From a virus: DNA of 24,886 bases. The notes beneath the pieces were generated by a model. That model was not told where the DNA came from and ran no database searches. It was given only the letters and a program-made list of their open reading frames with translations. A program made the translations under genes and the position numbers. Where the stretch lies: positions 1-24,886 of IMG/VR virus record IMGVR_UViG_3300032213_002269, one strand, 5' to 3'. Shown here piece by piece: positions 1-7,045 of the stretch. How positions within the stretch are numbered: position 1 is the stretch's first letter; each line of letters opens with the position of its first letter.

Positions 1-219
1 CCAAATCACATCTTTGACTTCTTTTTCCGTGGCACCATAAAATGCTCTAGGTCCACGCCATTTGCTCCAGAACACTGGTGCTACATTTTTCACAGGCTTG
101 CGGCCAGTTTGGTTTAGCATTATGACCGCAACCATGTGTTGCCAGGCGCCGTGGGTATACTGGAAACCATCGGGCAACTGCTGTTGCACCATGAGATCAT
201 CACGCAAGGGTTGGATCAT
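1..219 (-). CDS. Unknown phage protein, 3' end cut by window edge
   Basis: I do not recognise this gene. A reading frame of 73 codons stays open from an ATG at 219 to the left edge of the window. The ATG overlaps the TGA of the gene before it (ATGA at 219-216), the same coupling seen across the window, and that supports both the start and the frame. The visible N-terminus is mostly soluble in character (begins MIQPLRDDLMVQQQLPDG), with a later Trp-rich stretch (FWSKWRGPRAFYG). No signal peptide is evident. It is the last visible gene of the folE transcription unit. The function cannot be called from the part that is seen. Confidence 0.7.
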   Translation of the reverse strand, partial: MIQPLRDDLMVQQQLPDGFQYTHGAWQHMVAVIMLNQTGRKPVKNVAPVFWSKWRGPRAFYGATEKEVKDVIW

Positions 220-434
220 TTGGCTTCGGGTTGGAATTCTTGTTTGATTTGAAGTTCTGTTGACACACATTTCATGGTAGGTGGAGTGCAGATTTCCCAT
301 GAACCATCTCGGCTGTTCATCCTATACATCTTGCCCTCCAACACTATGGGCGTGAATGCGCCATTGTCCACGCTGGGATGGACGAATGTGTAGCCTGTGA
401 GCACTACCAACACGCCTGTGAGGATGATTTCCAT
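216..434 (-). CDS. Small protein with N-terminal hydrophobic segment
   Basis: This is a 72-residue protein of unknown function. Residues 2-18 (EIILTGVLVVLTGYTFV) are hydrophobic and could be a membrane anchor or an uncleaved signal. The rest is polar and carries two Cys (in EICTP and MKCVS), which could form a disulfide if this part lies outside the cytoplasm. It starts 14 bases after the preceding gene, with an AGG about 9 bases before the ATG, and its stop overlaps the start of the next gene (ATGA). The tight placement supports a real gene. A small inner-membrane or lysis-accessory protein is possible but not shown. Confidence 0.6.
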   Translation of the reverse strand: MEIILTGVLVVLTGYTFVHPSVDNGAFTPIVLEGKMYRMNSRDGSWEICTPPTMKCVSTELQIKQEFQPEAK

Positions 435-448
435 TATTTTTGCCTAGA

Positions 449-643
449 TTATGGAGGAGAACATTGGGCTGTAGGGTATTTGGGTTTCACCAAGTTTCCA
501 GTCACGGCATCCACACGCAATCCAGCTTCGTTTATGTAGTAAGATGAAATCATTTGATTACCGTCCCATTTTTGGCCGCACCAACAGACTCCCTCAGCAT
601 TTATCATGCAGGTGCCAGATCCGCAACAGCGAGTGTCTATCAT
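449..643 (-). CDS. Small cysteine-rich protein (CCGSGTC / CWCGQKWDG type)
   Basis: This 64-residue protein has six Cys. Five are packed in its first third: an N-terminal CCGSGTC, then a CWCGQKWDG motif. The spacing suggests metal binding or disulfides. From memory, short proteins with the same CCGSGTC...CWCGQKWDG layout occur in proteobacteria and their phages without a known function; this was not searched. The start at 643 overlaps the folE stop (ATGA), so it is translationally coupled to folE. No signal peptide is visible, so a cytoplasmic metal-binding role is a little more likely than a secreted one. A link to pterin or deazaguanine synthesis is suggested only by position. Confidence 0.75.
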   Translation of the reverse strand: MIDTRCCGSGTCMINAEGVCWCGQKWDGNQMISSYYINEAGLRVDAVTGNLVKPKYPTAQCSPP

Positions 644-1479
644 CGTGGAGCAAAGTCCTGTTGCAGTTTGATATTGTCCATGAACTCTTTTTTAGTTCCT
701 GGATCTGTTTGAAAGCTACCACGCAACACTGTGGTCTGTGTCAAGCTAGAGTGTGCCATGATGCCGCGATTCTCACAACAACCGTGCGTGGCCTGTATAT
801 ACACACCAACATTCTCTGACTCGGTTGCCCGCATTATTTCTCTTGCGATGTCGTTACATAGTTCTTCTTGAAGTGTGCCACGACGAGCACACCACTGAGC
901 GATCCTAGTATATTTAGACAGGCCAATAAGTTTATTTGCGGCGATGATTCCGATGTAAGCAACACCAGACACAGGCTGATGATGATGACTGCACATAGAA
1001 CGCAATTCGCTACGAACAACAAGCATACCCTCATATCTATCCGCCGAATCATTTGGAAAAGCTGTTGCATCTGGTGCTGGATCATATCGACCTCCCATAA
1101 TTTCGTTAAAATACATTTTAGCAAGACGTCTTGCTGTGCCTTGACTGTTAGGATCGTTCTCACGATCGATAAGCAAGGCGTCTAGCACTTTCTCAAATGC
1201 ATGTGTGGCTTCATCAATCAACTGGTTGCGTACACGATCAGTTTCAATAAACTCACTGATGTTGTCGCCAGCCCAGAAACGTTTGCCACTGGCCCGCATG
1301 CTGGCACGGATAACTTGGCTGAGTGGTCGTCCATGTTCAGGGTCTACTACAGCATCTTCGTAGCCGGGATGATATGGTGCTTCTGCCACTATTTGGCTTT
1401 GGGTTAGTGCATCAAATGTGTCTTGGCTGCTGGTATTTTTCATTGCGTTGCGTAAGTCTTCACTGGTAAATGTTGTCAT
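640..1479 (-). CDS. folE: GTP cyclohydrolase I (FolE)
   Basis: It converts GTP to 7,8-dihydroneopterin triphosphate, the first step of folate and of 7-deazaguanine (preQ0) synthesis. The 279-residue protein has the zinc and active-site motif MCSHHHQP (C163, H165, H166), followed by the substrate-binding stretch IGLSKYTRIAQW (185-196), and a second site ATHGCCENRG with H232 and the zinc ligand C234. These match C110, H112/H113 and C181 of the E. coli enzyme. It is longer than the roughly 220-residue cellular enzyme because of a leading segment of about 90 residues. The ATG at 1479 has an AAGGA ribosome site 5 bases upstream and sits below two overlapping promoter-like signals. The next gene overlaps its stop. 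In a phage that also has a DpdA-like enzyme, the likely purpose is to supply precursor for DNA 7-deazaguanine rather than folate. The family call is firm; the purpose is inferred. Confidence 0.95.
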   Translation of the reverse strand: MTTFTSEDLRNAMKNTSSQDTFDALTQSQIVAEAPYHPGYEDAVVDPEHGRPLSQVIRASMRASGKRFWAGDNISEFIETDRVRNQLIDEATHAFEKVLDALLIDRENDPNSQGTARRLAKMYFNEIMGGRYDPAPDATAFPNDSADRYEGMLVVRSELRSMCSHHHQPVSGVAYIGIIAANKLIGLSKYTRIAQWCARRGTLQEELCNDIAREIMRATESENVGVYIQATHGCCENRGIMAHSSLTQTTVLRGSFQTDPGTKKEFMDNIKLQQDFAPR

Positions 1480-1490
1480 ATGTTCCTTTT

Positions 1491-1518
1491 ATTATACAAG
1501 ATATTTAGATTTTTGCAA
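1491..1518 (-). promoter_or_regulatory. Sigma70-like promoter before folE
   Basis: On the minus strand there is TTGCAA (1518-1513), a 16-base gap, then TATAAT (1496-1491). The predicted start would fall very near the AAGGA ribosome site, leaving a very short leader. The gap contains the late-like word CTAAATA. The same TTGCAA plus TCTAAATA arrangement is found before the clamp gene. Confidence 0.4.
1502..1508 (-). promoter_or_regulatory. T4-late-like promoter word CTAAATA before folE
   Basis: CTAAATA lies 22 bases upstream of the folE ATG in the 25-base gap after the DegT-like gene. Related words (NATAAATA, CTAAATA) serve as late promoters in T4-like phages. A start a few bases downstream would keep the ribosome site in the mRNA, which fits better than the overlapping sigma70-like reading. 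Confidence 0.45.
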
Positions 1519-2092
1519 GATCAAATGGAATTTTTCGTAAGTCTGGATATTGTCCAGGTTGCGATGCTGGAGTCACTTTGGACAATAAGTCTAAACCACG
1601 CTCGCAACTTTCCAAAGTTGGACAATAGTGCCAACCCCAGATCAGTTCGGTTTCTGTTTCCCAAGGAATATTTAGATCACGTCCATCTGACCGTTGGCGA
1701 CTGAAATGTCTGTATGCATTAACATCATCTGTTAGAACGGCTCCTACCTTGCCCAATTGTAAGGGTTTGGTCCAACCAAAACTCAGGCATTGAAACTGCC
1801 CAGGCCTATACATGCCAGGTTCTAGTCTACGAGCACTATCCCAGATTCTAGTATCGCCAAATTGATATTCACCTGTCCAGGTCTCGTCGGTGAATGCGAA
1901 CTGGATGCCTAGGTGATGCATGAGCATGGGCACGCTGAGATAGGTATAGGCTGTAAAACTGGTGTGTTTCACAGCGTCGTATCTAAAACACAGTTCCAGT
2001 GCGTGAGTGCAACCATCTGTGAGCACCACATAAGGTGCTCCGGTATATTCTGCTAGAGCAGACTCAAAATCAAATAATGCTTGGAAACTCAT
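1505..2092 (-). CDS. Half-length DegT/DnrJ/EryC1-like aminotransferase homologue
   Basis: This 195-residue protein resembles the N-terminal PLP-binding part of DegT-family sugar aminotransferases. The visible landmarks are FESALAEYTGAPYVVLTDGC (cofactor-loop region, near residues 9-28), IWDSAR (83-88, with D85 at the position of the Asp that binds the pyridine nitrogen), and SFGWTKPLQLGKVG (104-117, with K109 at the Schiff-base Lys position). Family members are usually about 370 residues, and the C-terminal domain is absent here. It may be a shortened but working enzyme, a partner of another protein, or a relic. The start at 2092 overlaps the galE-like stop (ATGA), so I prefer it to the ATG four codons upstream. 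Its natural context is nucleotide-sugar synthesis with the three genes before it. Confidence 0.65.
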   Translation of the reverse strand: MSFQALFDFESALAEYTGAPYVVLTDGCTHALELCFRYDAVKHTSFTAYTYLSVPMLMHHLGIQFAFTDETWTGEYQFGDTRIWDSARRLEPGMYRPGQFQCLSFGWTKPLQLGKVGAVLTDDVNAYRHFSRQRSDGRDLNIPWETETELIWGWHYCPTLESCERGLDLLSKVTPASQPGQYPDLRKIPFDLAKI

Positions 2093-3036
2093 CGGGTGTA
2101 CCAAGCCCAGGCATGGCTTAACATGTCTTTGAGCCCATATTGTGGTCGCCAGGCACTGATCTTCATAAATCTTTCGGCATCGGCTGTGAGCATGGCCGGA
2201 TCACCGGGTCTGGCCACGTCTAGCCTTAGATCCACCTGTTGACCAGTTATCTGTTCGGCCATGACAACGATTTCTCGATTGCTGTGACCTTGGTTGGTTC
2301 CAAGATTGTACACACCTGCAGGTATGTTGCTGTTACAGGCCATTATATGTGCCAGGGCAAGATCTTCTACATGTACATAATCTCTTACACATGTGCCATC
2401 TGGGGTAGGGAAGTCTGTGCCATTCAATGTAAAATGTCCACGGTCGCGTATGCTTTCTAGCACACGGGCAATGATGTGTGTGGCACCGGGTCTTTGTCCA
2501 TGCCGTGCTTGACTATCGGCACCGCAGGCATTGAAATAGCGGAAGGCCACATAGTCCAAACCATAGGCATGCTGATATGATTTCAGCATCCACTCGATCA
2601 TGAGCTTGCTTTCGCCATAGGGACTGATAGGCTCACTAGGGTCAACTTCTTTGCAAGGAGTAATTATGGGATTGCCATAGGTAGCCGCACTACTTGAAAA
2701 AATCAGTCGAGTCTTGATCTTTTGTTGTATCAGCCAGTCACACAAGCGTTTGGTCTTGACAAAATTGTTATCGTAGTATTCCTGTGGATTCAAGATACTA
2801 GGACCCACTAGACTGGTACCTGCACAGTGGATAATGGCATCGGGTTTGAATGTGCGAATGGCATCAAGTGCTACTTCACCGGCAAAATCACCGATCAGCC
2901 ATTTGGCTCCTGAATCTTGTATAGGCTTGTGGTGTAGATCACGATCTATGGCCAACACACTGTGACCAGCATCAAGTAAACCCAGCACAGTTTGTCCACC
3001 AATGTATCCTGCTCCGCCTGTGACTATTACTCTCAT
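2089..3036 (-). CDS. galE: UDP-glucose 4-epimerase-like NAD-dependent sugar epimerase
   Basis: This is an extended short-chain dehydrogenase of 315 residues that should interconvert UDP-glucose and UDP-galactose, or related UDP sugars, using bound NAD. It shows the NAD motif TGGAGYIGG (6-14), the catalytic SSSAATYG (114-121), Y140-x3-K144 (YGESK), the substrate stretch RYFNACGAD (166-174), and TPDGTCVRDYVHVEDLA (211-227), which is nearly identical to the classic GalE signature. It is slightly shorter than E. coli GalE (338). The start overlaps the stop of the SDR gene by 4 bases, and the next gene overlaps its own stop, so it sits inside a coupled sugar cassette. Family is certain; the exact sugar is not. 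Confidence 0.92.
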   Translation of the reverse strand: MRVIVTGGAGYIGGQTVLGLLDAGHSVLAIDRDLHHKPIQDSGAKWLIGDFAGEVALDAIRTFKPDAIIHCAGTSLVGPSILNPQEYYDNNFVKTKRLCDWLIQQKIKTRLIFSSSAATYGNPIITPCKEVDPSEPISPYGESKLMIEWMLKSYQHAYGLDYVAFRYFNACGADSQARHGQRPGATHIIARVLESIRDRGHFTLNGTDFPTPDGTCVRDYVHVEDLALAHIMACNSNIPAGVYNLGTNQGHSNREIVVMAEQITGQQVDLRLDVARPGDPAMLTADAERFMKISAWRPQYGLKDMLSHAWAWYTR

Positions 3037-3653
3037 GTTATCAATACCTTTTCTAAATTTTCATCCATTGCCTGTAGTATATGCTGGGCCACATGTTCGG
3101 CCGCCAACGGTTCAATTCCATTGTAGGTTTGCTCCACCTGCTCAGGTGTCATTGTGCCTTGGAAATTCCTGTATCTGAGATTGGTCCTTACCGAAGTAAA
3201 TTGTGCTTCCAGAATTGAAATGTGTGTGGCTTCTTTGCGAATCAAGTCAATGGCAAATTGGCTGCCAACTTTGGTGCTGAGATACAGTCCTTTGTAAGGA
3301 GTAACACCTGATCCAGTGTCTGTGCTACACCAAACATACTTGCCTACCGATCTAGAGTTGGCATAGTGTTTTAGCAAAAAAACATTTGCCACATAGTTTA
3401 CCATGATCTGACTCAATTGATTTTGCCAGCTGTTTCGTAAAAATCCTTGATAGGTTCCTTGATTGTGTCCTGCACAGTTGATCAAGATATCAAATCTGGA
3501 CAGATCCTGAGAAAAAATTCTTTCTGGAAAATTCAAGTCAACGTCGGCCGAGCTCCATTGTGTGACAGTGTAATCAGGATTTTTTTCTAAAAGTTTTACA
3601 CAGGCGGAACCGATTCCACCTGTTGAACCAACGATTAAAACATTCTGGGTCAC
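3033..3653 (-). CDS. Classical short-chain dehydrogenase/reductase
   Basis: This 206-residue NAD(P)-dependent oxidoreductase has the Rossmann motif GSTGGIG (9-15), the structural NCAG (59-62), N86, a CS pair near 109-110 where the catalytic Ser is expected, and Y124-x3-K128 (YLSTK). It is on the short side for the family (about 250). The start is a GTG at 3653 that overlaps the glycosyltransferase stop (GTGA), and its stop overlaps the galE-like start. The substrate cannot be read from the sequence. The neighbours suggest a sugar or nucleotide-sugar, but a reductase acting on a modified base is an alternative. Confidence 0.85.
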   Translation of the reverse strand: MTQNVLIVGSTGGIGSACVKLLEKNPDYTVTQWSSADVDLNFPERIFSQDLSRFDILINCAGHNQGTYQGFLRNSWQNQLSQIMVNYVANVFLLKHYANSRSVGKYVWCSTDTGSGVTPYKGLYLSTKVGSQFAIDLIRKEATHISILEAQFTSVRTNLRYRNFQGTMTPEQVEQTYNGIEPLAAEHVAQHILQAMDENLEKVLIT

Positions 3654-4855
3654 CCTTCGATTTTCCTTACTGCGTACTTGGCCTGGCTCACATGATCTCT
3701 ATAGCGATTGCCTGCGCGATTCCACTGCTCGCCCGAACCTTCAAGTATGTCCACGATACGATCTACAGTGCCATCAGTCCAATCCGAGATCAAGCCCATG
3801 TTATGATGTGGCGCTTGCAACAAGTTTTCCAACTTGTGATAAGCATCATCTATGCTCCAGGGAACGTATAACCGGTTAGGGTCATCAGCAAAAGTTTCAG
3901 GGAAAGACCGATAAGCAGGATATAGAACGTTACACCCAAGAGTATCTGCTTCGCTGACTGTGTTGGAAACCCAATCTTGAAGGGCGCAATTAAACAACAC
4001 ACGACTATCATTAACGAGAGAGTAGTAATCATTTTTCTTCAAGTTCTCATATATTGTCAATTTACCTCGTCGTTCCAACTGCCGGGCACGAGTCACATAT
4101 TCAGGATTGTTGCTACGCAATGGTCCACCTTGGAATACGGCAAACTCAATATTCTTGTGACGTCCTTGATTGTGGTACATCTCAATCAGGTCCATGAAGA
4201 AGCCAGGTTGTTTTTCTTGATCGAAGCGTGCAGCAAAGCCCACACGCATTTTTCTTTGGTCAAAGGGTTTTATATTCTGTGCACCGCCTATGCGTTCCAA
4301 CACTTCCTGTTTGCCAAATGCCAAGCCCGAAATATTGTAGATAGGAGCAGTCCAGCCTGCGATGCGCATGTGTGCCACCATCTCTTCATTGGTGGCTAAT
4401 ACACCTGTTACAAACTCATTAACCATCTTTTCATACGTCGACATCCACTCTGCCATGCCCCATACATGAACGAAATCATCAGGATCAATGGCCTGAGCAA
4501 GACAACGAACATAAATCCTAGGACGCTGAGCAGGATCGACTTGATCAAGAATGTAAGGTAAGCTCTCGATACCGGGCTGAAACATGTCTTCAAAATAGAT
4601 AACATCTTCATTGGTAACTTCTCCATTACGCATCATTTGCACCAGATTCATCATCTGGCTCATTGAAAAAAAACTGCGACCATGTGCATCTAACACTTGG
4701 CCCACACTGATACTCTGTGTGTTGTCAATGGTAGAACCTGGCACATAAACCACTTCAAGACCACGACGCTCAAACACACGTCGATTCCATTCTGTAAGCT
4801 GTAGAGTGTACCTTGCTTCGTAGCTCTCCAGACCCATGTAGAATAACTTTCTCAT
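3650..4855 (-). CDS. GT-B type glycosyltransferase
   Basis: This 401-residue protein resembles GT-B (GT4-like) glycosyltransferases, which move a sugar from an activated donor to an acceptor. The C-terminal Rossmann half begins near RKMRVGFAARFDQEKQP (201-217). It continues through IEFAVFQGGP (236-245) to SNTVSEADTLGCNVLYP (297-313), where E302 is at the usual donor-binding Glu position. The N-terminal half (begins MRKLFYMGLESYEARY) would bind the acceptor. The start at 4855 overlaps the stop of the preceding gene (ATGA), which argues against a longer start at 4891. It is followed by the SDR and the epimerase. The acceptor is unknown: host envelope glycan, virion protein, or a modified DNA base are all open. 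Confidence 0.82.
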   Translation of the reverse strand: MRKLFYMGLESYEARYTLQLTEWNRRVFERRGLEVVYVPGSTIDNTQSISVGQVLDAHGRSFFSMSQMMNLVQMMRNGEVTNEDVIYFEDMFQPGIESLPYILDQVDPAQRPRIYVRCLAQAIDPDDFVHVWGMAEWMSTYEKMVNEFVTGVLATNEEMVAHMRIAGWTAPIYNISGLAFGKQEVLERIGGAQNIKPFDQRKMRVGFAARFDQEKQPGFFMDLIEMYHNQGRHKNIEFAVFQGGPLRSNNPEYVTRARQLERRGKLTIYENLKKNDYYSLVNDSRVLFNCALQDWVSNTVSEADTLGCNVLYPAYRSFPETFADDPNRLYVPWSIDDAYHKLENLLQAPHHNMGLISDWTDGTVDRIVDILEGSGEQWNRAGNRYRDHVSQAKYAVRKIEG

Positions 4856-5073
4856 ATGTTGCGGCCCAGTCTGCGAGCATCTTCCAGCCACATGTTCTTG
4901 GCATTCTTGCCTTGGCTAAACTTGTTGTACTGTTGCCAGGCATAGGCCTTGAAGTTGTAGAGATCCTCTTCGCGGAATCTGTAGCCATAGTCTTGACAGA
5001 ACTCCAAGAAGTTGCCAAGATCTTCCATACACTGCATGGCACGACTGCTGGGACGATATTCACGCTTACCCAT
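4852..5073 (-). CDS. Small conserved-looking protein, unknown
   Basis: This is a 73-residue soluble protein I do not recognise. It is rich in aromatic and charged residues (for example FLEFCQDYGYRFREEDLYNF) and probably mostly helical. It has a good ribosome site (AAGGA about 7 bases before the ATG at 5073), lies 9 bases after the queD-like gene, and overlaps the glycosyltransferase start by 4 bases. That placement makes it a genuine member of the unit. No catalytic motif, membrane segment or metal-ligand cluster is seen. Confidence 0.75.
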   Translation of the reverse strand: MGKREYRPSSRAMQCMEDLGNFLEFCQDYGYRFREEDLYNFKAYAWQQYNKFSQGKNAKNMWLEDARRLGRNI

Positions 5074-5082
5074 TTTGTTTCC

Positions 5083-5532
5083 TTAATATTTGATTGATAA
5101 ATTAGGGCGAGAAAGTTCATACTTGATAAGGCAACCGTTCTCGCCATCCTCGGCCACCTCAATCCATACAGCACGCTCAGGATAGCGGTCAGCTATCTGA
5201 GTATACAGGTCATCTGCGATCATCTCGCATGATTTAAAATCCAAATCTAAAACGGAATCCTGACCGTTATACAGCGACTCGAGCCATCGCTTGAACTGGA
5301 TGAACTCGATGTCCCGGTCGTTGTGGAACACATCGATCCACACCCGGAAATGAAAAATGTGGCGATGAGCATTGGCCAAAAACGATACATCATATTCTCC
5401 TGCTGTGCATAGTTTGGGATCAGTGGCTGCCGCTGGATATCGATGTATGCCTTCTCTGCGGAATGTGATCCAAATTTTACGTTCTGCCGCTTCACGTATG
5501 CGTTCTACGGTTTGTCTTTCACTGGCTATCAT
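5083..5532 (-). CDS. QueD/PTPS-like T-fold protein (candidate)
   Basis: This 149-residue protein may be a divergent relative of 6-pyruvoyl-tetrahydropterin or 6-carboxy-tetrahydropterin synthase (QueD), the step after GTP cyclohydrolase in preQ0 synthesis. Supporting features are an early His in HRYP (H30), an HRHIFHFRVWIDV strand (H56, H58) placed like the zinc HGHNY motif, an IEFIQFKRWL helix start like the DFxxLK of QueD, and a C-terminal WIEVAEDGENG strand where QueD has its V.E. segment. Against it, the spacing from H30 to H56 is wider than in QueD and the catalytic Cys is not clear (C42 is the nearest). It has its own leader with a TATAAT and an AAAGGA ribosome site. Context with folE and the DpdA-like gene raises the odds. 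It could instead be an unrelated phage family. Confidence 0.55.
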   Translation of the reverse strand: MIASERQTVERIREAAERKIWITFRREGIHRYPAAATDPKLCTAGEYDVSFLANAHRHIFHFRVWIDVFHNDRDIEFIQFKRWLESLYNGQDSVLDLDFKSCEMIADDLYTQIADRYPERAVWIEVAEDGENGCLIKYELSRPNLSIKY

Positions 5533-5553
5533 TTTATGAGTCCTTTGTTAGAT

Positions 5554-5559
5554 ATTATA
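5554..5559 (-). promoter_or_regulatory. Possible -10 box before the queD-like gene
   Basis: A TATAAT lies 22 bases upstream of the ATG at 5532, in a 70-base gap, which would give a leader of about 15 bases that keeps the AAAGGA ribosome site. No good -35 is seen (TTCAAC at an 18-base gap is the best). This gap is one of the few long enough to house a separate promoter for the left half of the unit. Confidence 0.35.
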
Positions 5560-5602
5560 CTGTGTTATTTGGTATTTGTTGAATTTTTCATGTCCAAACT
5601 GT

Positions 5603-6709
5603 CTATAAAAAATTCCTGTAATCGGTGCCTCTGACATTGTCTTTCATGGCCGATATTTTTTCAAATTCTTGCCAAAGATCTACATTGAATTCTGACAGCT
5701 CTAATTTTTTAATAAGGTTGACAATAAATTCGGCCTGCGTTGTTTCTAATTTGGCACAGTCGATCTGTTTGAGATTCGACAGTGCTAGATCTTTGTGTGT
5801 TGTAGGAACATTGTGAACTTGCAAGTATCCAGGTTGGGTCAACAGCTCAAGATTCAACCACAAGGACCTGCTCTGGCACCAATCAATCAAGGGTGCCAAG
5901 GATGCCACATTGAAATTCTGTACCACACAATTGACCGAGCATTTGGCATTTGGTAAACTTCGCATGCTGTCTATATTTTCTTGAACGGTTTGCCAATCTG
6001 CAGGAAATCTTATGTACTGATACAGATCTTCCACAGCATCGATGCTGAACATGAATCTCACAATTTTAAATTTTTCCAGTGCTTGTTGCCAACGCAAGTT
6101 CCATATGGTTGCATTGGTGTTTATATGCAAAACCATGCTGTTGGCACGTTCCGGTGGAATCTGTTCAATCAACTCAAGAAATCGTTTTACGTACAATGGC
6201 TCGCCGCCCATGAATGCAACTATTTTGGGATTTTCCATCAGCAAGGCCTCTAAGTTCACAAAGGCCTGATCAGTCCACTTGATGTCTTTCTGAGATATGA
6301 CGTTGATGCCCAACTTGATATTTTCTGCTAGAATTTTACTGCTATAGTTTTCATTGCACATCACACATGCGAGATTGCATTGATTGGAAATGCCAATGTC
6401 GACAAAAGTTATATTCTTGGCATCAACGTCAGTGCCAAGTATTCTGTATTCTTTGGCCATCTGTTGTCGAAAGCTAACAAAGCCTTGATCTTCTTTGTCC
6501 CAACAGTGACCACACTCGGGATGCCTTTGGTCATCTAAAAAAGACTTTCTTACCGCGTTGAGATACGAGGAATCTCTCCATTGGTCAACTGAATGTGAGT
6601 TGATGTTCATTCTTTGCTGTTGCGGAACAGGATGTTTGCAACACACCGCAAAGTCACCGTTGTTTCTGACATTGACATGATGGAATGGTAACGCACAAAA
6701 ATTTTTCAT
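5603..6709 (-). CDS. Radical SAM protein with N-terminal SPASM/twitch-like Cys domain
   Basis: This 368-residue radical SAM enzyme has the cluster motif CNLACVMC (C111, C115, C118; CxxxCxxC) and the SAM-binding GGEP (168-171). Before the barrel there is a segment with C5, C23, C24, C66 and C69 (CALPFHHVNV, FAVCCKHP, CGHCWDK) that looks like an auxiliary iron-sulfur (SPASM or twitch) region placed at the N-terminus instead of the usual C-terminus. It is too long and too different to be a plain QueE (about 210-240 residues). It lies between the DpdA-like and QueD-like genes, so a role in the modified-base pathway is possible, although peptide modification is the usual task of this class. The start ATG at 6709 has no clear ribosome site. 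Confidence 0.85.
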   Translation of the reverse strand: MKNFCALPFHHVNVRNNGDFAVCCKHPVPQQQRMNINSHSVDQWRDSSYLNAVRKSFLDDQRHPECGHCWDKEDQGFVSFRQQMAKEYRILGTDVDAKNITFVDIGISNQCNLACVMCNENYSSKILAENIKLGINVISQKDIKWTDQAFVNLEALLMENPKIVAFMGGEPLYVKRFLELIEQIPPERANSMVLHINTNATIWNLRWQQALEKFKIVRFMFSIDAVEDLYQYIRFPADWQTVQENIDSMRSLPNAKCSVNCVVQNFNVASLAPLIDWCQSRSLWLNLELLTQPGYLQVHNVPTTHKDLALSNLKQIDCAKLETTQAEFIVNLIKKLELSEFNVDLWQEFEKISAMKDNVRGTDYRNFL

Positions 6710-6724
6710 TTTATATATTTTGGA

Positions 6725-7045
6725 TTACCGCTTCAACAACTCCATGGTCACGATTTTGCCAATGGCTTCTGCCAGATTTTCTTCGCCAGTTACGATGTGC
6801 AGTTTACGCTCGTTTTCGTCCTTCTTGGCATCATACCAGCGTGTTTCTACCAGGGTACCGCCCTGTACGGCCTGCACACGGAATGTGATAGGATTGTTGA
6901 GATCGATACCGCTTTCAATATCATCAATGCTGACAACATCGTACTTGCCTCGTAGACGTGCAATGGGCACCAAACCATCTTCGCGCAGGTCACGATTGAA
7001 ATCCCAACCCCACTTCATGACACGGCTCCATAACCAGCGTATCAT
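6725..7045 (-). CDS. Unknown protein, 106 aa
   Basis: This soluble protein of unknown function begins MIRWLWSRVMKWGWDFNRDL and ends in a likely helix (ENLAEAIGKIVTMELLKR). The basic and Trp-rich N-terminus could touch membrane or nucleic acid, but no known motif is visible. The start at 7045 is chosen because it overlaps the previous stop (ATGA) and has GAGGA about 7 bases upstream; an ATG nine codons earlier is less likely. It is followed by a 15-base gap and the radical SAM gene. Confidence 0.7.
   Translation of the reverse strand: MIRWLWSRVMKWGWDFNRDLREDGLVPIARLRGKYDVVSIDDIESGIDLNNPITFRVQAVQGGTLVETRWYDAKKDENERKLHIVTGEENLAEAIGKIVTMELLKR

Noticed and set aside
834-1163. Minus-strand 109-codon frame with hydrophobic stretches inside folE
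   Set aside because: Out-of-frame shadow within a clearly conserved enzyme gene; hydrophobicity arises from the frame shift.
1673-1681. Further CTAAATA words inside genes (near 1674 and 912)
   Set aside because: They lie in the middle of the DegT-like and folE genes with no start codon nearby; taken as chance matches.
3977-4399. Plus-strand frame of 140 codons
   Set aside because: It lies wholly opposite the glycosyltransferase gene, has no recognisable motif, and no plus-strand promoter or ribosome site. A shadow frame.
4770-5174. Minus-strand frame of 134 codons overlapping three genes
   Set aside because: It would overlap the queD-like, 73 aa and glycosyltransferase genes, which have coupled starts and sensible motifs. 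Composition is poor.
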